Assembly: GCA_025935595.1 (NCBI GenBank)
Contig: JAICUZ010000091.1
Coordinates: forward strand, 1-9,390
DNA from: Burkholderiales bacterium
GTDB taxonomy: Bacteria > Actinomycetota > Thermoleophilia > Gaiellales > Gaiellaceae
Reading direction: 5' to 3'
Length of the DNA: 9,390 bases
Shown here: positions 1-5,032 of the stretch, in pieces
Numbering within the stretch: position 1 is the stretch's first letter
Layout: each line of letters opens with the position of its first letter
The notes under the pieces: model-generated
What the model was told of the DNA's origin: nothing
The model's input: only the letters and a program-made list of their open reading frames with translations
Database searches by the model: none
Program-made: the position numbers and the translations under genes

Positions 1-158
1 GGATCCTGCCCGGCATCACGCGCGACACCGTCACGCAGATCGCGCAGGACCTCGGCTACACGGTCGTCGAGAAGTCGATCATCCGGTCCGACCTCTACCT
101 CGCCGACGAGGTGTTCATGTGCGGCACCGCCGCCGAGGTCACGCCGATCCGGTCGGTC
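1..158 (+). repeat. Direct repeat copy A within ilvE (left edge outside window)
   Basis: This is copy A of a diverged tandem repeat; copy B is at 304-461, an offset of exactly 303 bases. By hand count, bases 3-161 and 306-464 match at about 142 of 159 positions (89%), and 47 of 53 codons encode the same residue. About ten of the differing codons are synonymous, so the copies have diverged under protein-level constraint rather than being freshly duplicated. Similarity falls off soon after the CGTAAEVTP-coding stretch. The full repeat unit probably includes 201-303 as well, whose partner would lie left of base 1. Confidence 0.85.
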
Positions 159-590
159 GACCGCGTCACGGTCGGCCGCGGCCGACGCGGCCCGATCACC
201 GAGGCGATCCTGCTCACCCCTGAAGGCTTCGTCGCCGACGGCTCCGGCGAGAACATCTTCATCGTGCGCGACGGTGTCATCTACACGCCGGACCTCGCGA
301 CGGGGATCCTGCCCGGGATCACGCGCGACACGATCAGGCAGATCGCGCAGGACCTCGGCTACACCGTTGTCGAGAAGGCGATCATCCGCTCCGATCTCTA
401 CCTGGCCGACGAGGCGTTCATGTGTGGTACCGCCGCCGAGGTGACGCCGCTTCGGTCGATCGACGACTACGAGATCGGCGTGGGCGAGGTGACGCTGAAG
501 ATCCAGAAGGCGTATCTCGACACGGTGCGCGGCCACAGCGAGCGGTGGGCGCAGTGGCTCGACCCCGTGCCGCAGATGGCCCGTTCGTGA
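1..590 (+). CDS. ilvE: Branched-chain amino acid aminotransferase, 5'-truncated, with partial internal tandem duplication
   Basis: The reading frame is open from base 3 and ends at TGA 588-590; the N-terminus lies outside the window. The product is a fold-type IV PLP enzyme that transfers amino groups between Leu/Ile/Val and 2-oxoglutarate in the cytosol. Family motifs visible are ILPGITRDT, DLYLADE, the phosphate-binding stretch CGTAAEVTP, EGFVADGSGENIF (its Glu normally contacts the PLP pyridine nitrogen) and a normal C-terminus ending SERWAQWLDPVP. The Schiff-base Lys would lie upstream. Oddly, ILPGITRDT through CGTAAEVTP occurs twice, 303 bases (101 codons) apart and in frame. The first copy runs on to GRRGPIT, typical of the IlvE C-terminal end, and then continues directly into EAILLTPEG, the start of the PLP-binding half. 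The stop overlaps the next gene's GTG start. Family assignment is firm; whether this duplicated form is functional, or an assembly or cloning chimera, is open. Confidence 0.9.
   Translation, partial: ILPGITRDTVTQIAQDLGYTVVEKSIIRSDLYLADEVFMCGTAAEVTPIRSVDRVTVGRGRRGPITEAILLTPEGFVADGSGENIFIVRDGVIYTPDLATGILPGITRDTIRQIAQDLGYTVVEKAIIRSDLYLADEAFMCGTAAEVTPLRSIDDYEIGVGEVTLKIQKAYLDTVRGHSERWAQWLDPVPQMARS
304..461 (+). repeat. Direct repeat copy B within ilvE
   Basis: Partner of copy A at 1-158, in the same reading frame. This copy leads into the true C-terminus of the enzyme (GEVTLKIQKAYLDTVRG), so it is probably the copy in its normal context. Both copies begin with GGATCC (1-6 and 304-309) because that hexamer is part of the codons for the GILPG motif. 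Confidence 0.85.
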
Positions 591-1708
591 CGGAGACGGC
601 GACCGACCGGATCAACCTCAGCGCGCCGTGGATCGACGAGCGCGACGAGGAGCTCGTGCTCGAGGTGCTGCGGTCGGGCTGGCTGTCGCTCGGTCCCACA
701 GGCCCGCGGTTCGAGTCGATGCTCGCCGACTGGATCGGCGTGCCGTACGCGGCCGCCGTGTCGTCCGGCACCGCCGGGCTCCACCTGTGCATGCGGCTCG
801 CGGGCGTCGGGCCCGGCGACGAGGTGATCACGTCGCCGTACTCGTTTGTCGCGTCGGCGAACTGCGCGATCTACGAGGGTGCCACGCCGGTGTTCGCGGA
901 CATCGACCCGCACACGTTCAATCTCGATCCGGCCGCAGTCGAGGCCGCGATCACACCACGGACGAAGGCGCTCGTCGCAGTCGACATCTTCGGCTACCCG
1001 GCCGAGTACGACGAGCTCCTCCCGCTGTGCGAGCGGCACGGGATCGCGCTCGTCGAGGATTCGTGCGAGGCGCTCGGGGCGATGTACAAAGGCAAGCCGC
1101 TCGGGTCGCACGGCCACCCAGCGGTATGGGCGTTCTATCCGAACAAGCAGATGACGACGGGCGAGGGCGGCGCGGTGACGACCGGCAACGAAGACGAGTA
1201 CGAGTTGCTCGTCTCGTTGCGCAACCAGGGTAGGCTCGAGACGTCGTCGTGGTTGCAGCACGGACGGCTCGGTTACAACTATCGCCTCGACGACATCTCG
1301 GCCGCGCTCGGAGTCGGGCAGCTCGAGAAGCTCGACCGGATCCTCCCGGCGCGCCGCGAGGTCGCAGCGCTGTACGGCGAACTGCTGCAAGGCGTCGACG
1401 TCGAGACGCCCCTCGCAGACGACGCCGACCACGTGCGCTCGTGGTTCGTCTACGTCGTCAAGCTCCCCGTGGGCGCAGACCGCAGCGGCGTGATGGAGCG
1501 GATGGCGGCGCAGGGGATCGCGACCGCGCCGTACCTGCCGTCGATCCACCTGCAGTCGTACATGCGCGAGCGGTACGGGTTCTCGGAGGGGATGCTCCCG
1601 GTGAGCGAGGACTGCAGCGCGCGCACGATGGCGCTGCCGTTCCACGCGCGACTCGAGCGCGCGGACCAGGAGCGCGTCGTCGAGGCACTCCGCGGCGCTA
1701 TCCGCTAG
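587..1708 (+). CDS. DegT/DnrJ/EryC1/StrS-family PLP aminotransferase
   Basis: 373 residues, the normal length for the family. These fold-type I enzymes usually aminate keto-sugar nucleotides for surface polysaccharide, glycan or antibiotic sugars. Visible hallmarks, numbered from GTG 587, are SSGTAGLHL (59-67, cofactor phosphate region), SPYSFVASAN (83-92), LVEDSCEALG (155-164, Asp158 for the PLP ring nitrogen), the Lys motif AFYPNKQMTTGEGG (182-195, Lys187 forming the aldimine), NYRLDDISAALG (231-242) and the C-terminal LPFHARL segment. I chose GTG 587 because it overlaps the ilvE stop as GTGA and is followed at once by the family start pattern (NLSAPWIDERDEELVLEVL). A longer reading to ATG 422 only adds sequence antisense to family logic and inside ilvE. 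The overlap implies translational coupling to ilvE. The substrate is unknown, and no sugar-nucleotide genes lie nearby. Confidence 0.9.
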   Translation: MTETATDRINLSAPWIDERDEELVLEVLRSGWLSLGPTGPRFESMLADWIGVPYAAAVSSGTAGLHLCMRLAGVGPGDEVITSPYSFVASANCAIYEGATPVFADIDPHTFNLDPAAVEAAITPRTKALVAVDIFGYPAEYDELLPLCERHGIALVEDSCEALGAMYKGKPLGSHGHPAVWAFYPNKQMTTGEGGAVTTGNEDEYELLVSLRNQGRLETSSWLQHGRLGYNYRLDDISAALGVGQLEKLDRILPARREVAALYGELLQGVDVETPLADDADHVRSWFVYVVKLPVGADRSGVMERMAAQGIATAPYLPSIHLQSYMRERYGFSEGMLPVSEDCSARTMALPFHARLERADQERVVEALRGAIR

Positions 1709-2993
1709 GTCGTCGACGCCAGACTTCTGCGGCTGCGGCCGTCGCGACGAGCGCCGAGACGAGAAGGAGCGTGGCGCCCGTGCGCGCTGCCGTGACGCTG
1801 CCCGTCAGGACGGCCAGGGCGAGCACCTCGACGCCTGCGGCGAAGATCGCCGTTTCCGCGACCGCGAGACGCCGCGGATAGAGCTGAGCCTGCTTCGGAC
1901 GTGGGCCGGGCGGCCACCAGACCCACAGCGACAGGGAGAGGAGCTTCGGGAGGTGGCCGACGACGACGCCGCCCGCCCAGCCGATCAGGAGGAACACGAC
2001 GTACGCCTCGACGACACGCACGCCGCCGACCCCCGCGGCTGCGAGCAGACCCAGCACCACCGCCTGCACGAGGAACACGCCTCCGGCGACAAGATGGCCG
2101 AGCGGTGCGTCGAGCGGAGCGCGCTTCGATCGGAAGACTCGTGTCACGAGCAAGCCGAATCGCGCCATCGTCGCGGCCGCACCGGCGCCGCCGACGAGCG
2201 TCACCGCGCGAACGTCCGCGGCGAGCCCCACCAGGAGAAGCCAGAGCGCGGCGACGAGGAGCACCTCGTCGATCGGCCACTTCCGGCTCGGCGCGGCGGG
2301 TGCGAGCGCAAGCATCGGTGCGAGGTTCCGGCCGACGGTGACGACCAGCAACGCGATCCAGCCCACGAGCGCGAGGTGGAGGTGCACGAGGAGCCAGCGG
2401 TCGTACGCGACGCCCCAGAAGGGGCGATGCAGGTCGAAGATCAGCGCCCCGGCGACGAGCGCCGCCGTCGCATGCGCGAGCGCGAGCGCCACTCCGGTGC
2501 GGCTCGCGATCAGCGTCCGCTCTCGGGGAGCACGAACGACGAGTGTGCCGAGCTGCCACACCACGATCGCGAGGCCGCAGGCGACTGCAGCCGCGCCCGC
2601 CCAGACAAGTGGCTTCGACCAGTGCTGGAGCCCGAAGGCGACGGCGGCGCCGCCGAGCAGAAGAGGCACTGCCGCCCACAGGGAACGCACGGACGGAAGG
2701 TCGTTCCGCAGCATCACCGGCAGCAGGTGGAAGCTCGCCCCGGCGACGCCGAGCGGGAGGGCGCCGACCGCGACGAGGTGGACCGCGAGCAGCACCGTCG
2801 GTGAAGACGGGATGCCGTGCGCGAGGTCGTCGGCGGCGGCGACGACCGCGACGGACGCCGCGCACCAGGCGACGAGCGACGAGGCGACGAACGCGGCGAG
2901 CAACCTCGCGGGGACGGGCCCGCCGACGGCGCGTTTCTCGGTCAGCGGGAGCGGGCGAAGCTGAACGAGGGGAAGTCCGGGCTCGTCGGTCAT
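1698..2993 (-). CDS. Polytopic membrane protein, heme-copper oxidase subunit I/NnrS-like
   Basis: 431 residues, mostly hydrophobic, with about 12 predicted membrane helices after a cytoplasmic N-terminus of ~28 residues. Helix-embedded histidines sit in patterns reminiscent of CcoN/NorB-type subunit I and NnrS proteins: H72 and H89 in HLVAVGALPLGVAGASFHLLP, H204 and H206 in HLHLALVGW, and H347 in GHLPKLLSL. The first two blocks share the same spacing (H-L-x-x-V-G, then L-x-P), and a third shorter copy ends at H347, so the protein has internal pseudo-repeats. In the second block the His of the first is replaced by Asn (N223). No oxidase subunit II or c-type cytochrome is adjacent. The ATG at 2993 is the first in frame. 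The 3' end overlaps the convergent DegT-family gene by 11 bases. Heme binding is inferred; it could be an NO- or metal-related membrane sensor, or simply an orphan relative of the family. Confidence 0.7.
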   Translation of the reverse strand: MTDEPGLPLVQLRPLPLTEKRAVGGPVPARLLAAFVASSLVAWCAASVAVVAAADDLAHGIPSSPTVLLAVHLVAVGALPLGVAGASFHLLPVMLRNDLPSVRSLWAAVPLLLGGAAVAFGLQHWSKPLVWAGAAAVACGLAIVVWQLGTLVVRAPRERTLIASRTGVALALAHATAALVAGALIFDLHRPFWGVAYDRWLLVHLHLALVGWIALLVVTVGRNLAPMLALAPAAPSRKWPIDEVLLVAALWLLLVGLAADVRAVTLVGGAGAAATMARFGLLVTRVFRSKRAPLDAPLGHLVAGGVFLVQAVVLGLLAAAGVGGVRVVEAYVVFLLIGWAGGVVVGHLPKLLSLSLWVWWPPGPRPKQAQLYPRRLAVAETAIFAAGVEVLALAVLTGSVTAARTGATLLLVSALVATAAAAEVWRRRPSG

Positions 2994-3003
2994 GCTGCAC
3001 CCA

Positions 3004-3014
3004 TACCCTAAGAT
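3004..3014. promoter_or_regulatory. Candidate bidirectional -10 region between divergent genes
   Basis: Only 28 bases separate the ATG at 2993 (minus) from the GTG at 3022 (plus). Within them TACCCT (3004-3009) and TAAGAT (3009-3014) fit the TANNNT -10 pattern on the plus strand, and TAGGGT fits it on the minus strand (3010 down to 3005). TAAGAT ends seven bases before GTG 3022, the usual distance to a transcription start, so the plus-strand mRNA could be leaderless. No -35 is evident. This is inference from spacing alone. Confidence 0.4.
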
Positions 3015-3021
3015 CGCTCAC

Positions 3022-3258
3022 GTGCCTGAGTCGCACATGGTGTTCCTCGGCTTCGGCAAGTACATCCGGGCCGACCGGATCTACGGCATCGAGCCGCTGC
3101 CGGGTGACGAGCGTGGCTCCGGTGCACGGACGCGCGTCTGGGTCGAAGGGATCCCCGAGGCGGTGATCGCGTCTCGCAGCGAGCGGGCGATCCTCGCCGA
3201 CATGGGCGTGCTGCCGCCTCGCACGAAGTTGTCACCGCAGGACGAGAATCTCTTCTAG
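3022..3258 (+). CDS. RemA-like (DUF370) small protein
   Basis: About 78 residues from GTG 3022. The N-terminal block MVFLGFGKYIRADRIYGIEP matches the RemA/DUF370 pattern (hydrophobic strand, G-x-G-N/K-x-(V/I), then a short linker, R-I and an I-x-P turn). The later block RTRVWVEGIPEAVIASRSERAIL resembles the R-K/T-R-x-V-I-(I/L) core. RemA proteins form ring-like oligomers that bind DNA; in Bacillus RemA regulates extracellular matrix and osmoprotection genes. Possible starts are ATG 2992 (inside the divergent gene's start codon), GTG 3022 and ATG 3037. GTG 3022 is preferred because a -10-like TAAGAT sits seven bases upstream and the homology begins just after. The stop TAG directly abuts the MFS start, so it probably leads a three-gene operon. 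In many bacteria this family lies next to gmk; here it does not. The target is unknown. Confidence 0.6.
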   Translation: MPESHMVFLGFGKYIRADRIYGIEPLPGDERGSGARTRVWVEGIPEAVIASRSERAILADMGVLPPRTKLSPQDENLF

Positions 3259-4491
3259 TTGAACTGGCGCAGGCTGCACGTCGACACGCGCCCGCTGCGG
3301 CGGCGTGACTTTCGCAACCTCTGGCTCGGTCAGATGGTCTCGACGGTCGGGGCGGAGATCGCCGTCGTCGCCGTGCCGTTCCAGGTGTACAAGCTCACCG
3401 GCTCGACGGCGCTCGTCGGCCTGCTCGGGCTGGCGTCGCTCGTTCCGCTTCTGTTCGTCCCGCTCGTCGGCGGCGCCTTCGCTGACGCGCTCGACCGGCG
3501 GACGGTCGTCCTCGTCACGGAGACGGGGCTCGCCGCCGTCTCCGTGCTGTTTCTCGTCAACGCGCTGCTGCCGCGGCCGCACGTCTGGGCGCTCTTCGTG
3601 CTGCAGTCGCTCGCGGTCGCCGTGTACAGCTTCGGCCGTCCAGCACTCGCCTCCGTCGCGCCGCGGCTCGTTCCCGACGAGGAGCTCGCCGCTGCGAACT
3701 CGCTGACGAGCGTCTACAGCTCGCTCTCGAGCGTCGCCGGGCCGGCGCTCGGCGGGGTGATCATCGCGACCGCCGGCGTGCCCTGGACGTTCGGGATCGA
3801 CGCGGCGACGTACGCCGCCTCGTTGCTCGTGATCGGCTGGCTGCCGAAGCTGCCGCCGCTCGAGGACGTCGATCGGCCGAGCTTCCGATCGATCGTCGAC
3901 GGCTTCCGCTTCCTGAAGGGGCGCCAGGCGCTGATCGGGATCTTCGCGGTCGACACGAACGCGATGGTGTTCGGCATGCCGAGCGCGCTCTTCCCTGCGA
4001 TTGCGCTGCATCGACTGCACGGGACGGCGTCGACGGTTGGGTATCTCTACGCGGCGCCGTACGCCGGTGCGCTTGCCTGCTCGCTCCTCTCCGGCTGGTG
4101 CTCGCACGTGCGGCGCATGGGCCTCGGGATCACGGTGATGGCGTGCCTCTGGGGCGCCGCGATCGCCGGGTTCGGATTCACGACCTCGCTCTGGCCGGCG
4201 CTGCTGCTCCTGGCGGTTGCGGGCGGCGCCGACTTCTACAGCGCTGTTCTGCGCAGCACGATGCTGCTTCGCTCGACGCCGGATCATCTGCGCGGCAGAC
4301 TGCTCGGGATCGAGTTCATGCAGGTGGCGAGCGCGCCGAGCCTCGGCGACCTCGAAGCGGGCGTGCTCGCATCGCTGACGTCGCTGCGCTTCTCGATCGT
4401 CTCGGGCGGACTCGCCTGCGTCTTCGGTTGTGTCGTGACGGCCCTCGCGCTCCCGAAGTTCTTGAAATATGACGCTGGATCTGACACGTAG
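3259..4491 (+). CDS. MFS transporter, DHA3/EntS-like exporter
   Basis: 410 residues with about 12 hydrophobic segments in the inner membrane; a proton-coupled exporter by family. The N-terminus (DTRPLRRRDFRNLWLGQ) is the conserved lead-in of the DHA3/enterobactin-exporter-like group. The loop between helices 2 and 3 carries the MFS motif-A variant GGAFADALDRRT (about 71-82). Other family features are the SFGRPALASVAPRLVPDEEL stretch after helix 4 and SVAGPALGG in helix 5. The start is a TTG at 3259, directly after the preceding TAG. The next in-frame ATG (residue 25) would cut away the conserved lead-in, so the TTG is preferred although no good ribosome binding site precedes it; reinitiation from the RemA-like gene would explain this. 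The end overlaps the glycosylase gene by 23 bases. The substrate cannot be read from the sequence; multidrug, macrolide or siderophore export are possibilities. Confidence 0.85.
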   Translation: MNWRRLHVDTRPLRRRDFRNLWLGQMVSTVGAEIAVVAVPFQVYKLTGSTALVGLLGLASLVPLLFVPLVGGAFADALDRRTVVLVTETGLAAVSVLFLVNALLPRPHVWALFVLQSLAVAVYSFGRPALASVAPRLVPDEELAAANSLTSVYSSLSSVAGPALGGVIIATAGVPWTFGIDAATYAASLLVIGWLPKLPPLEDVDRPSFRSIVDGFRFLKGRQALIGIFAVDTNAMVFGMPSALFPAIALHRLHGTASTVGYLYAAPYAGALACSLLSGWCSHVRRMGLGITVMACLWGAAIAGFGFTTSLWPALLLLAVAGGADFYSAVLRSTMLLRSTPDHLRGRLLGIEFMQVASAPSLGDLEAGVLASLTSLRFSIVSGGLACVFGCVVTALALPKFLKYDAGSDT

Positions 4492-5032
4492 CCCGCATGA
4501 GGTCGCCCCCGAGCTCGTTGGGGCGCAGCTGTACGTGGACGGCGTCGGCGGAGTGATCGTCGAGGTCGAGGCGTACGACCACGAGGACCCGGCGGCGCAC
4601 GGCTTCGGCAACCGCCGTACGGAACGCAACGCGTCAATGTTCCTCGAAGGCGGGCACGCGTACGTGTACCGCTCGTACGGCATCCACTGGTGCCTCAACT
4701 TCGTGTGTGGTCTCGAAGGCGTCGCGGGCGCGGTTCTGATCCGCGCGCTGAAGCCGACGCGCAACGTCTTCACGATGCGTGAACGACGCGGCCTCGACGA
4801 GATCCGGCTCCTGTGCTCGGGGCCGGGGCGGCTGTGCCAGGCGCTCGGCGTGACGCGCGAGCACGACGGGCGTCGGCTCGACGAGCCGCCGTTCCAGCTC
4901 GTCGCGCGGCCGCACCCCGTGGAGATCGTGACCGGCCCGCGCATCGGCATCACCAAAGCGATGGAGAAGCCGTGGCGGTACGGACTCGCCGGCTCGCCCT
5001 ACGTGAGCAAGCCGTTCAAGGCTTCACGGTGA
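4469..5032 (+). CDS. DNA-3-methyladenine glycosylase (AAG/MPG family)
   Basis: 187 residues, typical for bacterial AAG proteins. The enzyme flips out and excises alkylated or deaminated purines (3-methyladenine, 7-methylguanine, hypoxanthine) to start base-excision repair. Motifs are VIVEVEAYDHEDPAAHG (29-45; Glu34 fits the catalytic Glu, Tyr36 and His44 fit the lesion-pocket residues), RNASMF (53-58), YVYRSYGIHWCLNF (65-78; Tyr70 fits the DNA-intercalating Tyr and Asn77 the pocket Asn), AVLIRALKP (88-96) and SGPGRLCQALG (117-127). No helix-hairpin-helix is expected in this family. ATG 4469 lies inside the end of the MFS gene (23-base overlap), so translation is likely coupled. The 3' end overlaps the convergent PBP gene by 17 bases. 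A repair enzyme coupled to an exporter is suggestive of toxic-compound defence, but could be mere genome packing. Confidence 0.92.
   Translation: MTLDLTRSPHEVAPELVGAQLYVDGVGGVIVEVEAYDHEDPAAHGFGNRRTERNASMFLEGGHAYVYRSYGIHWCLNFVCGLEGVAGAVLIRALKPTRNVFTMRERRGLDEIRLLCSGPGRLCQALGVTREHDGRRLDEPPFQLVARPHPVEIVTGPRIGITKAMEKPWRYGLAGSPYVSKPFKASR

Noticed and set aside
1..6. GGATCC at the window edge as evidence of a cloning junction
   Set aside because: The same hexamer occurs at 304-309 as ordinary codons of the GILPG motif, so it proves nothing by itself, although a chimera at the nearby GATC sites remains possible.
422..586. N-terminal extension of the DegT-family gene to ATG 422
   Set aside because: The extra 55 residues are Arg-rich, lie inside ilvE in another frame and resemble nothing in the family; GTG 587 gives the normal start.
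3232..4956. A 574-codon minus-strand ORF opposite the MFS and glycosylase genes
   Set aside because: Low-complexity Arg/Glu/His-rich shadow of two recognisable genes on the other strand.
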